A stretch of DNA of 64,000 nt from Alphaproteobacteria bacterium casp-alpha6 (GTDB taxonomy: Bacteria > Pseudomonadota > Alphaproteobacteria > Rhodobacterales > Rhodobacteraceae), in the NCBI GenBank assembly GCA_001510135.1, contig LFER01000002.1, forward strand, positions 52,988 to 116,987, given 5' to 3'. Position numbers and translations under genes: made by a program. Every line of letters starts with the position of its first letter. Positions within the stretch are counted from its first letter, which is position 1. The notes beneath the pieces were generated by a model. The model was given only the letters and a program-made list of their open reading frames with translations. It was not told the DNA's origin and made no database searches. Below are positions 30,603 through 39,722 of the stretch, in pieces.

Positions 30603-32276
30603 ATGGTTGATCGGAAAAATACCCGCGATATTTACCCCCCGACGGGCAGCAAACTGACTGCCAAAAGCTGGATGACAGAGGCGCCAATGCGGATGCTGAT
30701 GAACAATCTTCATCCCGGCGTGGCGGAAAACCCCCATGAATTGGTGGTCTATGGCGGCATTGGACGCGCGGCGCGCAGCTGGCAGGATTTTGATGCGATC
30801 GTTGACAGCCTCAAAACGCTCGAGGAGACCCAAACTCTTCTGGTGCAATCTGGAAAACCGGTGGGCGTGTTTGAAACTCACAAAGACGCCCCGCGCGTAC
30901 TGATTGCCAATTCCAATTTGGTGCCCCATTGGGCCACATGGGACCATTTTAACGAACTCGATAAAAAGGGGCTGGCCATGTATGGTCAGATGACGGCCGG
31001 GTCCTGGATTTATATTGGAACACAAGGCATTGTGCAGGGCACCTATGAAACCTTTGTGGAGGCGGGACGTCAGCATTACGATGGCAACCTCAAAGGGCGC
31101 TGGATTTTGACGGGTGGCCTTGGTGGTATGGGGGGGGCGCAGCCGCTTGCTGCTGTTATGGCGGGGGCCTGTTGTCTTGCAGTGGAATGTAATCCCGATA
31201 GTATCGATTTTCGTCTGCGCACCAAATATCTTGATGAGCGCGCTGATACCCTTGATGACGCTTTGGCGATGATTGAGGACTGGACCAAAAGAGGTGAGGC
31301 AAAATCTGTCGGCCTTCTTGGCAATGCGGCAGAGATTTTCCCTGAACTCGTCCGCCGTGGTGTGAGACCCGATATTGTCACTGATCAGACAAGCGCACAT
31401 GATCCGTTAAACGGATATCTGCCTCTTGGGTGGGGATTGGCGGAATGGCGCGAAAAGCGTCAAAGCGATCCAAAAGCCGTGGAAAAAGCTGCGCGCGCCT
31501 CTATGAAAACGCATGTGGCCGCTATGGTGGATTTCTGGAATATGGGGGTACCAACCCTTGATTATGGAAATAACATCCGCCAAGTGGCGCTGGACGAAGG
31601 TCTTGAAAATGCATTTGATTTTCCGGGCTTTGTTCCAGCCTATATCCGTCCCTTATTCTGCCGCGGCATCGGACCGTTTCGCTGGGCGGCACTTTCGGGG
31701 GATCCCGAGGATATTTATAAGACCGATCAAAAGGTAAAGGAACTTTTGCCCCATGACACGCATCTGCACAACTGGCTTGATATGGCACGGGCACGGATAT
31801 CGTTTCAGGGTTTGCCTGCAAGGATTTGTTGGGTTGGGCTTGGGGTACGCGATAAATTGGGGCTAGCCTTCAACGAAATGGTGCGTACCGGTGAATTGTC
31901 AGCGCCTGTTGTGATTGGGCGGGACCATTTGGATAGTGGCTCTGTCGCCTCTCCAAACCGAGAAACTGAAGCGATGAGGGACGGGTCCGACGCAGTATCT
32001 GACTGGCCTCTGTTAAATGCGCTGCTGAATACAGCTTCTGGCGCTACATGGGTGTCGCTGCATCATGGGGGCGGCGTTGGCATGGGCTTTAGCCAGCACG
32101 CAGGCATGGTTATTTGTGCAGATGGTACAGAGGATGCTGCACGGCGTCTTCGGCGCGTTTTGTGGAACGATCCTGCCACAGGGGTCATGCGCCACGCTGA
32201 CGCCGGATATGAAGATGCCCAAGCCTGTGCAAGGGAAAACGGCCTTAACCTGCCGGGCATCCTTGGTCGCGATTAA
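30603..32276 (+). CDS. hutU: Urocanate hydratase
   Basis: '[67 protein letters not shown]'. Confidence 0.98.
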   Translation: MVDRKNTRDIYPPTGSKLTAKSWMTEAPMRMLMNNLHPGVAENPHELVVYGGIGRAARSWQDFDAIVDSLKTLEETQTLLVQSGKPVGVFETHKDAPRVLIANSNLVPHWATWDHFNELDKKGLAMYGQMTAGSWIYIGTQGIVQGTYETFVEAGRQHYDGNLKGRWILTGGLGGMGGAQPLAAVMAGACCLAVECNPDSIDFRLRTKYLDERADTLDDALAMIEDWTKRGEAKSVGLLGNAAEIFPELVRRGVRPDIVTDQTSAHDPLNGYLPLGWGLAEWREKRQSDPKAVEKAARASMKTHVAAMVDFWNMGVPTLDYGNNIRQVALDEGLENAFDFPGFVPAYIRPLFCRGIGPFRWAALSGDPEDIYKTDQKVKELLPHDTHLHNWLDMARARISFQGLPARICWVGLGVRDKLGLAFNEMVRTGELSAPVVIGRDHLDSGSVASPNRETEAMRDGSDAVSDWPLLNALLNTASGATWVSLHHGGGVGMGFSQHAGMVICADGTEDAARRLRRVLWNDPATGVMRHADAGYEDAQACARENGLNLPGILGRD

Positions 32277-32335
32277 ACGACCCCCCCTGCACCTGCGGAA
32301 CAAAGATCGTACCTGCGCCCTTTACCCCAGTCTTG

Positions 32336-33202
32336 TCAGGTGCCGGTTTGTTGTGTCTTGATAAACCGGATGATTTCATCACAGATTAATTCAGGGGCTT
32401 CCTCATGAGCCAGATGCCCAAGATCAGGCAGGTCCAGACTTTGGGCGGCAGGCAATTTCACAGCAATATCGCGCGATACCGTTGGCGGCACCGTACCATC
32501 TTTTGCGCCAGTCATTAAAAGTGTTGGTGTGTCCAGATTGTCCAAATTTAGCAGCAACCGTTCTAAATTCCATTGCGACATCATCAACAAAGCCCCTTCT
32601 ACATGGTTGCGATCTCGAAACAGCGCTTTGTAGCGGGAAAGTTGCACATCGTTTAGGCGTGATCCTGTCTCTTTCATAAGCTTTTCTACTCTGGTCGGAT
32701 TGCGTCCGAGCCCTGCAAGGTAACTTGGAACAAATGGATTGAGTGAGATAAATTTTGCTATCATCGGAAAGGCCCAGCTTGCGATGCCGCCAAATTTGCT
32801 GAGTGCGGCGTTTAGGCCGATCACACCGCTCAGCGGGAGCGACTTTGACAGTTCCAACGCAATGGCGGCGCCAGCAGAATGGCCAATGATAAAGTTGGGT
32901 ACGATCTTTTGGTCTTGGCAAAGTGTCATGATGTCTGCCGCCATATGGGTCAGGCTGCTTCGTTGTTTTGTGCCAAGCCTTGTGAATCCATGTCCGGGAA
33001 GGTCAATGGCGATGACTTTGCAAGTCAAGCTCAACCGCTGAAACAGCCCATCCCAACTGTGGGTGGAAGCACCCGTTCCATGCAACAACAGCACAGTTGC
33101 ACCGCTGCCCTTTTTTTGAATGTGCCAGCTGTGTTTTCCTGAGGGTGCGAAATAGGATGCATCCGCATTCGGCCAGTCGGCCTTATGGCTCTCCCAGTCC
33201 AT
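32336..33202 (-). CDS. bchO: Mg-chelatase-associated alpha/beta hydrolase BchO
   Basis: Alpha/beta hydrolase ('VLLLHGTGASTHSWDGLF', 'GHSAGAA') downstream of bchD, conserved PGC position. Confidence 0.9.
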   Translation of the reverse strand: MDWESHKADWPNADASYFAPSGKHSWHIQKKGSGATVLLLHGTGASTHSWDGLFQRLSLTCKVIAIDLPGHGFTRLGTKQRSSLTHMAADIMTLCQDQKIVPNFIIGHSAGAAIALELSKSLPLSGVIGLNAALSKFGGIASWAFPMIAKFISLNPFVPSYLAGLGRNPTRVEKLMKETGSRLNDVQLSRYKALFRDRNHVEGALLMMSQWNLERLLLNLDNLDTPTLLMTGAKDGTVPPTVSRDIAVKLPAAQSLDLPDLGHLAHEEAPELICDEIIRFIKTQQTGT

Positions 33203-34860
33203 CAGATTTCAAGCTCTGCCCCGATGGTCTTGGAAATGCTCTGCGCATTGGCCCTTGGGAGTGCGAAATAGCTCGCCTGCATATCGCGCGCGACGTGCTC
33301 AAGTGCTTGGTTTGGTCTGTTGCCGACATCTAACATGACAGAGCGCACCCCTGAAGAGGCAATCCACCGACCTATGTGGTGGGCATTCTCCATTGCTTTG
33401 GTCCGATCTGGGGTCCCCTCAAGGGTGATGTTCGCGCGGCCATCTGTTAAGACAACGACCAAAGGGGTTTTACCTTGAGAGGCGCATTTTTGTGCTAAGT
33501 CTCCTGCAGCCTTGATCCCCATGGCCAAAGGGGTGCCCCCGCCGCCGGGCAATTCGGCGAGCCGCCTCTTGGTTTGAACAAGTGAGCGGGTCGGGGGAAG
33601 GAGAAGATCTGCTTGGGAATTTCTAAATCCAATCAGGGCGACGTGATCGCGGCGCGCATAGGCTTGTGCGAGCAACAGTTCAACGGCACCTTTGGCCTCA
33701 GACAGGCGCGCCAGAGCTGCAGAGCCAGAGGCGTCGACGGCAAAAATAACCACTCTTTCGGATCTGGTTTCATAGCGTTTGACGTGTATATCGTCGGGAT
33801 AGATCAGGACCGGTCGGACCGTTTTTGAATGTGCTCGCCGAATAGTTTGAAACGGCGCGGCAGCCCTGAGTGTAGCCACAACATCAATGCGGTTCTGTCC
33901 ATCCAGCTTGCCTTTGCGCGGCGGTTTTGGTCGCCCGCGGGTTTTGCTTTTTGTCTGCGTACCAAATCCGATCCCCGCGGTTTTTGCGCGACTTTTTTGC
34001 AGTTTCAGCGTTTCAAGAAAATCTTCAGGCAAAAGCGCTTTGACCGCGTCAATCAAGATCTCATTTGGTAGATCAAGACCAGTGCCGGACGGATCACCTT
34101 CGTCCTCATCCGCGTTATCGTTTTGGGGTGGTGGAGGTGGGTCATCGCCGTCAGAGGCTTGCGGTATCTGTGTCGCGCGGCTTGGAAACACCAGTTCTGC
34201 GCCGATTTCGAGGTCTTCGGCCTCAACAGATGCACGGGTATTGGCCATGGCGTTTGCTTTTGCAACATTGAGCGCCAGAAGGGGCGCCCGCATCGAAGAA
34301 ATGCCAAAACTCTCTGCCAGCAACGATAACGTGCGCATATCCTTGACCGAGGCACTTGCAAGCTCTGTCCCTGCGGCTCCTTCAGGTATCTGCAAGTCTG
34401 TATCGCTGTGATGCAGGTCAGAGAGATCAAAGTAAAAAGCAAGCCGTTCTCTTAACGATTGCGGAACCGCTTCGCCGTCAACCCCTTCGTCCAATGCGAT
34501 AAAGGGGCTGATCGTTCCTTGATCCATCGCCTGACAGAGCCGCGCGGCAGTCTGCAGCGGGACACGTTCAGCCATCGTCAGTTCGAACCAGCCGGATCTT
34601 TGCAAAAGGCCCGTGGTCATGCTGAGGCGCCCGTTCGCAATAGTGGCAACAACGTCGACACCCCCGTAGAATTGTTCGTCAGTCATATTTGGATGGAGTC
34701 TGGTCGTCGGTCCCGCAATCATGCGGATCATGGACAAAAGTCTGTCACGGACAGGGCCGGCGCGGACGCGAAATACCGCCCCCTTTAACCCTTGCGGATC
34801 AAGGGCCAGCAGGTGCAGCGCCAATTGGACCTGCGTCCATATATGCTCGCCTCGCGTCAT
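33202..34860 (-). CDS. bchD: Magnesium chelatase subunit D
   Basis: AAA-like N-term, acidic/proline linker 'DDPPPPPQNDNADEDEG', vWA domain 'VVIFAVDASGSAALARLSEAKGAVELLLAQAY'. Confidence 0.96.
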   Translation of the reverse strand: MTRGEHIWTQVQLALHLLALDPQGLKGAVFRVRAGPVRDRLLSMIRMIAGPTTRLHPNMTDEQFYGGVDVVATIANGRLSMTTGLLQRSGWFELTMAERVPLQTAARLCQAMDQGTISPFIALDEGVDGEAVPQSLRERLAFYFDLSDLHHSDTDLQIPEGAAGTELASASVKDMRTLSLLAESFGISSMRAPLLALNVAKANAMANTRASVEAEDLEIGAELVFPSRATQIPQASDGDDPPPPPQNDNADEDEGDPSGTGLDLPNEILIDAVKALLPEDFLETLKLQKSRAKTAGIGFGTQTKSKTRGRPKPPRKGKLDGQNRIDVVATLRAAAPFQTIRRAHSKTVRPVLIYPDDIHVKRYETRSERVVIFAVDASGSAALARLSEAKGAVELLLAQAYARRDHVALIGFRNSQADLLLPPTRSLVQTKRRLAELPGGGGTPLAMGIKAAGDLAQKCASQGKTPLVVVLTDGRANITLEGTPDRTKAMENAHHIGRWIASSGVRSVMLDVGNRPNQALEHVARDMQASYFALPRANAQSISKTIGAELEI

Positions 34861-35861
34861 CCCAAGATTTCGGAAACGGCTCTTTCAACCCGCGCGCCTG
34901 ATCCGGCCTCATCCAAAGGATCGCGGCGCAAGCGATGGGACAAAGCCAATGGTGCGATCGAGCGCAGATGCGTGTTTTCTACTGTGGGTTTACCTTCATA
35001 GGCGGCAAGAGCGCGGCTGGCACGAAGCAAGGTCAATTCCCCCCGCAGACCGTCCGCCCCCAGATTTACACAAAGTTCTGCACAATCACGCAGAATTTTT
35101 TTCGGCGATTTGATGGACTTAAGCGCGGCGCGCGCGGCGAGGATAGCGTTTCGAACCTTCGCTTCCTCCGGTGCCCATTTTTGGATGAATTTCTTGGGAT
35201 TGCGCTCAAAGGCATCGCGCCGTTCAATGACGCTGACGCGCTGCTCTATGTCCGCGGGGGAGCTCACTTCGACTGAAAGCCCAAAGCGGTCCAATAATTG
35301 CGGTCGCAATTCGCCTTCTTCGGGATTTCCCGATCCCACGAGGACAAATTTGGCGGCGTGGCGGATGGAAAGCCCCTCGCGTTCCACAAGGTTTTCACCC
35401 GATTGCGCAACATCCAAGAGAAGATCTACAATATGATCTTCCAACAAATTAACTTCATCTATGTAAAGATATCCCCGATTGGCACGTGCCAATAACCCTG
35501 GCTGAAAGGCTTTTTCCCCTTTCGTTAAGGCCCGTTCAATATCCAGCGCGCCGGTGACCCGATCCTCTGAAACGCCAAGCGGCAGGTCAACGACTGGCGT
35601 TTGGCGCATGACGCTGGTCTTCGATACATTTTGGGCCCAGTCTGGCACCTCTCTGGAAAATTCGGAATTGACGGGACATCCGTCAATCACGGAAATTTCC
35701 GGCAAAAGGGCCGCCAATGCCCGCACAGCCGTGGATTTTCCGGTGCCGCGATCTCCGAAAACCAACACTCCGCCAATGGTGGGGTCAATCGCTGTGAGGA
35801 TCATCGCCTGCTTCATCTGATCCTGACCCACGATGGCAGAGAAGGGAAAATTGTTAGGCAT
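34857..35861 (-). CDS. bchI: Magnesium chelatase ATPase subunit I
   Basis: 'PFSAIVGQDQMKQAMILTAIDPTIGGVLVFGDRGTGKSTAVRALAALLP'; start at MPNNFPF. Confidence 0.97.
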   Translation of the reverse strand: MPNNFPFSAIVGQDQMKQAMILTAIDPTIGGVLVFGDRGTGKSTAVRALAALLPEISVIDGCPVNSEFSREVPDWAQNVSKTSVMRQTPVVDLPLGVSEDRVTGALDIERALTKGEKAFQPGLLARANRGYLYIDEVNLLEDHIVDLLLDVAQSGENLVEREGLSIRHAAKFVLVGSGNPEEGELRPQLLDRFGLSVEVSSPADIEQRVSVIERRDAFERNPKKFIQKWAPEEAKVRNAILAARAALKSIKSPKKILRDCAELCVNLGADGLRGELTLLRASRALAAYEGKPTVENTHLRSIAPLALSHRLRRDPLDEAGSGARVERAVSEILG

Positions 35862-36552
35862 GGTTTTGTTCCAATTGTAGTGGGTCGTGCCCGTTCCAGC
35901 TGCCCTGTGTTCCAAGGACGTTAAAACGGGCATAAAGTTCTTCTTTGAACCAAAGACCGTCTCGCACAGCCTGAATGGCCTGCGCATGCGGGCCATCTCG
36001 TCTTGCAAAGGCAGCCATGCTTTTCGTGTCCGGCCAGATAGAAAAGGTGATTTGGTGAAAAAATGGCACTTCACCGATGCCGATTTTGAACATTACGTCC
36101 GGATTTGTTCCGATCACATCGCTGATGGCAGGAACGCGGTCCCAGAATTTCAACAGGATAGAGGGTTTGATCGTTGCCCGTGTAAGAGCGGCGATCGGTC
36201 CGCCGGAAAAGGCGTGTTCGGCTTCAAAAGGAGCGGTGCCAGACCACCTCCCTCGTACAGAAGTGGTGCCAAGGTATATTGTCCAGCTTTCGGCGCTCAT
36301 CCTCTGATAGCGGTCAAAAATCCCTGCATGTCCCAACGTCTGTTCCGCGGTGGGCTGATCGGGCCAGACGCATAAGATCGCGTATACGGCTGTGTTGGGA
36401 CGGGGGGTAAAGCCTTCCCCTGTACCTGATCCGCAAAGTTTCCAAAATTGTAAGGAAGACAGGCGCGCAAAGTGCATTCGGGCAAAGCCCATCATGGCAA
36501 AGGCCCAAAGCCGCGCAAGACGCGTGTCAAAGCGATAAAAACTTATCGTCAC
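35854..36552 (-). CDS. crtA: Spheroidene monooxygenase CrtA
   Basis: 'VTISFYRFDTRLARLWAFAMMG' N-term, 'FKIGIGEVPFFHQITFSIWP'; upstream of bchI. The ATG start at 36633 would lie in the operator region, so the GTG at 36552 is preferred; start uncertain. Confidence 0.85.
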   Translation of the reverse strand: MTISFYRFDTRLARLWAFAMMGFARMHFARLSSLQFWKLCGSGTGEGFTPRPNTAVYAILCVWPDQPTAEQTLGHAGIFDRYQRMSAESWTIYLGTTSVRGRWSGTAPFEAEHAFSGGPIAALTRATIKPSILLKFWDRVPAISDVIGTNPDVMFKIGIGEVPFFHQITFSIWPDTKSMAAFARRDGPHAQAIQAVRDGLWFKEELYARFNVLGTQGSWNGHDPLQLEQNHA

Positions 36553-36623
36553 AACCTGAATAACAGTCCCCTTGCATACGTAGAGTGGCCTTTTGTCCGT
36601 ATCAAAGCACATCAAGAAAGAGT

Positions 36624-36641
36624 TGTAAATCAAACTAGACA
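36624..36641. promoter_or_regulatory. PpsR/CrtJ-type box TGTAAATCAAACTAGACA
   Basis: Exact TGT-N12-ACA in the divergent crtA/crtI promoter. Confidence 0.7.
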
Positions 36642-36648
36642 GTTATAC

Positions 36649-36666
36649 TGTACATAATTAATGACA
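36649..36666. promoter_or_regulatory. PpsR/CrtJ-type box TGTACATAATTAATGACA, overlapping the crtI ATG
   Basis: Exact TGT-N12-ACA; second of a pair. Confidence 0.6.
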
Positions 36667-38217
36667 CGTCTTGATCCTAAAGTCGCTTTACTGTCGAAAA
36701 ACCAAAGTACTGCGCATGCGGTTGTTATCGGTGCGGGTATTGGTGGGCTTGGTGCTGCAATGCGTCTTGGGGCCAAAGGCTATCGTGTCAGCGTCATTGA
36801 TCGCCTTGATCGTTTGGGGGGGCGGGGCTCTTCCATTTCCAAAGATGGACATCGCTTTGATTTAGGGCCGACAATTATCACTGTGCCAGAGGTTTTTCGC
36901 CAGCTTTGGCGTGATTGTGGGCGTGATTTTGACAAAGAAGTTGATTTGCGCCCCTGCGATCCTTTCTATGAAATCCGGTGGCGTGACGGGACAAAATTCC
37001 GCCTTCTGCCCGATGAACAGGATATGGATAATGAAATCAGGCGGCTGTTTCCCTCCGATTTCAATGGATATCAGAAATTTCTAAAAGATAGCGAGGCGCG
37101 GTATGCGTTTGGCTTTGAAGGCATGGGGCGAAAGCCGATGAACAAACTGTGGGATCTGATCAAGGAACTCCCCGGTTTTGCAATGCTGCGCGCGGATCGC
37201 TCTGTCTATGCCCATGTGGCCAAAAGGGTACGCGACCCTCGCCTGCGTATGGCGTTGTCGTTTCATCCGCTCTTTATCGGCGGGGATCCTGTGAATGTCA
37301 CGTCGATGTATATTCTTGTGTCTCATCTCGAACGCGCCTTTGGGGTGCATTATGCCATGGGCGGTGTTCAGGCGCTTGCCGATGCGATGGGCAAAGTGAT
37401 CGAAGAACAGGGAGGCACGCTGCGCCTGGGCGAAGAGGTGGATGAAATCATCACAAGCGGGCGGCAGGTGCGCGGCGTGAAAACCAAAGGCGGGCATATC
37501 GTTTCTGCGGATCTCGTCGTGTCCAATGCGGATCCGGGGTTCACCTATGGCCATTTGCTGCGCAAGCGGCAGAAAACACGCTGGAGCGATCCGCGCATGA
37601 AAAAGGCGCGCTGGTCGATGGGGTTGTTTGTCTGGTATTTCGGTACCAAAGGCACCGCCGAGATGTGGAAAGATGTGGGCCATCACACAATTATCAACGG
37701 ACCGCGCTATCGCGGATTGCTGAGGGATATTTTTCAGAAACGCCATTTGGCAGAGGATATGTCGATCTACCTTCATCGTCCCTCTGTGACAGACCCAAGT
37801 GTCGCACCAGATGGCGATGATACCTTTTATGCCCTCTCACCCGTTCCCAATTTAGTGGGCAACACACCTGTCGATTGGGCCAAAGAAATCGAACCCTACC
37901 GCCAGAAATTGGCCCGTGTGCTCGAAGAGCAGGCAATCCCGGGGTTTGAAAAATACCTGTCAACTTCAGAAATTTTCACGCCTGAAACCTTTAAGACCCG
38001 ATACCTTAGCCCTTATGGTGCTGGGTTTTCGCTAGAGCCGCGGATTTTTCAATCTGCCTGGTTTCGCCCCCATAACATCAGCGAAGAATTCGAAGGCCTA
38101 TACCTTGTCGGTGCCGGCACACATCCGGGGGCCGGCGTGCCAAGCGTGGTCACGTCTTCAGAAGTGCTCAACCAACTGGTTCCCGATGCTGCAGATTGGA
38201 TCAGAGCCCATGATTGA
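36661..38217 (+). CDS. crtI: Phytoene desaturase CrtI
   Basis: 'HAVVIGAGIGGLGAAMRLGAKGYRVSVIDRLDRLGGRGSSISKDGHRFDLGPTIITVP'; C-term 'LYLVGAGTHPGAGVPSVVTSSEV'. Confidence 0.96.
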   Translation: MTRLDPKVALLSKNQSTAHAVVIGAGIGGLGAAMRLGAKGYRVSVIDRLDRLGGRGSSISKDGHRFDLGPTIITVPEVFRQLWRDCGRDFDKEVDLRPCDPFYEIRWRDGTKFRLLPDEQDMDNEIRRLFPSDFNGYQKFLKDSEARYAFGFEGMGRKPMNKLWDLIKELPGFAMLRADRSVYAHVAKRVRDPRLRMALSFHPLFIGGDPVNVTSMYILVSHLERAFGVHYAMGGVQALADAMGKVIEEQGGTLRLGEEVDEIITSGRQVRGVKTKGGHIVSADLVVSNADPGFTYGHLLRKRQKTRWSDPRMKKARWSMGLFVWYFGTKGTAEMWKDVGHHTIINGPRYRGLLRDIFQKRHLAEDMSIYLHRPSVTDPSVAPDGDDTFYALSPVPNLVGNTPVDWAKEIEPYRQKLARVLEEQAIPGFEKYLSTSEIFTPETFKTRYLSPYGAGFSLEPRIFQSAWFRPHNISEEFEGLYLVGAGTHPGAGVPSVVTSSEVLNQLVPDAADWIRAHD

Positions 38218-39223
38218 TCCCAAAGATATGGCCTATTGCGAAGAGTCGATCCGCCATGGGTCCCTATCTTTTCATGCCGCATCCAAAGCTCTGCCAAAAA
38301 GCGTGCGCAATCCTGCGCTGGCGCTTTATGCCTTTTGCCGTCTTGCAGATGACGAAGTTGACCTTAAGGCAGACAAACTTCCTGCTTTGAAAGCCTTGCA
38401 GGCGCGGATGGACGCGGCCTATGCCGGCAATCCGCTTGATACGCCTGTAGATCGCGCCTTTGCTTCGATGGTAAAAGACACCGCCATGCCCAAAGCTCTA
38501 CCGCAAGCGCTCTTGGAAGGGCTCGAATGGGATGCAGAGGGGCGGAGATATGAAACCCTATCTGGTGTCATTGCATATTCTGCGCGCGTGGCGGCAGCCG
38601 TGGGCGTCATGATGTGCGTTCTAATGGGCGTAAGGGATCGTAATGCGCTTGCGCGGGCCTGTGATCTTGGTGTCGCGATGCAATTAACCAATATCGCGCG
38701 AGATATCGGGGAAGATGCATTGGAAAACCGGCTGTACATTCCGCAAGAGTGGTTGAGAGAAGCGGGAATTTCTGAAGAGGACTTCCTCAAACATCCAAAG
38801 CCGACCAAAGCGGTACGGCAAATGGTGCGGCGCCTTGTGGTGGAAAGTGAACGTCTTTATTTGCGCTCTGAGGCGGGGATCACCCGTTTGCCTGTGACGT
38901 GCCGGCCAGGGATTTTTGCTGCGCGGTTTATCTATGCTGGCATAGCGGGCGTTATTCGGGATCAAAGCTATCAGACCATCACCACACGCGCGCGCACCAC
39001 CAATGCTCAAAAATTTGGTTGGCTAGGTCTGTCGATGTTACGGTCGTTTTCTGGAATGATGATGCCACAATCCGCCGTGATCTATGCAAAACCCCTTCCC
39101 GAAGTGGAATTCCTTGTCGATGCGGCAACAGAGGGGGTGGCCGAAAAACGGGAATGGAGCGATAAATTTTTTGATCCTATAGAACAGTTACGCAATGCAG
39201 ACGCGCAAAAACATACCGCTTGA
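38210..39223 (+). CDS. crtB: Phytoene synthase CrtB
   Basis: Squalene/phytoene synthase motifs 'LALYAFCRLADDEVD', 'AMQLTNIARDIGEDALENRLYIP'; overlaps crtI by 8 nt. Confidence 0.95.
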   Translation: MIDPKDMAYCEESIRHGSLSFHAASKALPKSVRNPALALYAFCRLADDEVDLKADKLPALKALQARMDAAYAGNPLDTPVDRAFASMVKDTAMPKALPQALLEGLEWDAEGRRYETLSGVIAYSARVAAAVGVMMCVLMGVRDRNALARACDLGVAMQLTNIARDIGEDALENRLYIPQEWLREAGISEEDFLKHPKPTKAVRQMVRRLVVESERLYLRSEAGITRLPVTCRPGIFAARFIYAGIAGVIRDQSYQTITTRARTTNAQKFGWLGLSMLRSFSGMMMPQSAVIYAKPLPEVEFLVDAATEGVAEKREWSDKFFDPIEQLRNADAQKHTA

Positions 39224-39257
39224 ATATGGGAAGCGACAGAATTAGGGGATTTCTAGA

Positions 39258-39722
39258 ATGATCTTACTGTTCTTTATATTCTTGGCGGCTTGTTTTGCAG
39301 CAGGCGCAACAGGTGGGCTTTTCCCGACGGGTGAGTGGTATAAGGGTCTTAACAAACCTTCTTGGACGCCACCGGATTGGATGTTTCCAGTTGCTTGGAC
39401 AACGCTTTATCTATGTATGTCCTATTCTGCGGCACTTGTTGCAAGCGCTCCTGACGGAGGCATGGGTCTTGCATTTTGGGCATTGCAAATTGCGCTCAAT
39501 ACGCTTTGGACGCCGGTCTTTTTCGGTTTGCGCAGGATAAAGCTTGGATTTTATATTCTGATCGCCCTCTGGATTGCGGTTGCTGCCACCATGGTCAGTT
39601 TTTTCGCTGTGAACCTGCTGGCAGGAATTTTGTTTGTGCCTTACCTCATTTGGGTCACTGTCGCTGGCGCATTGAATTTTGCAGTATGGCGCTTAAACCC
39701 TGAAGAAGCCGCACTTAGCTGA
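39258..39722 (+). CDS. tspO: Tryptophan-rich sensory protein TspO/MBR
   Basis: 'GLFPTGEWYKGLNKPSWTPPDWMFPVAWTTLYLCMSYSAALV', five TMs; conserved between crtB and crtC. Confidence 0.96.
   Translation: MILLFFIFLAACFAAGATGGLFPTGEWYKGLNKPSWTPPDWMFPVAWTTLYLCMSYSAALVASAPDGGMGLAFWALQIALNTLWTPVFFGLRRIKLGFYILIALWIAVAATMVSFFAVNLLAGILFVPYLIWVTVAGALNFAVWRLNPEEAALS

Noticed and set aside
30585-31400. 271-aa minus-strand ORF over hutU
   Set aside because: Antisense to hutU with no recognisable domain
37081-37776. 231-aa minus-strand ORF over crtI
   Set aside because: Antisense to crtI; His/Arg/Pro-rich shadow ORF
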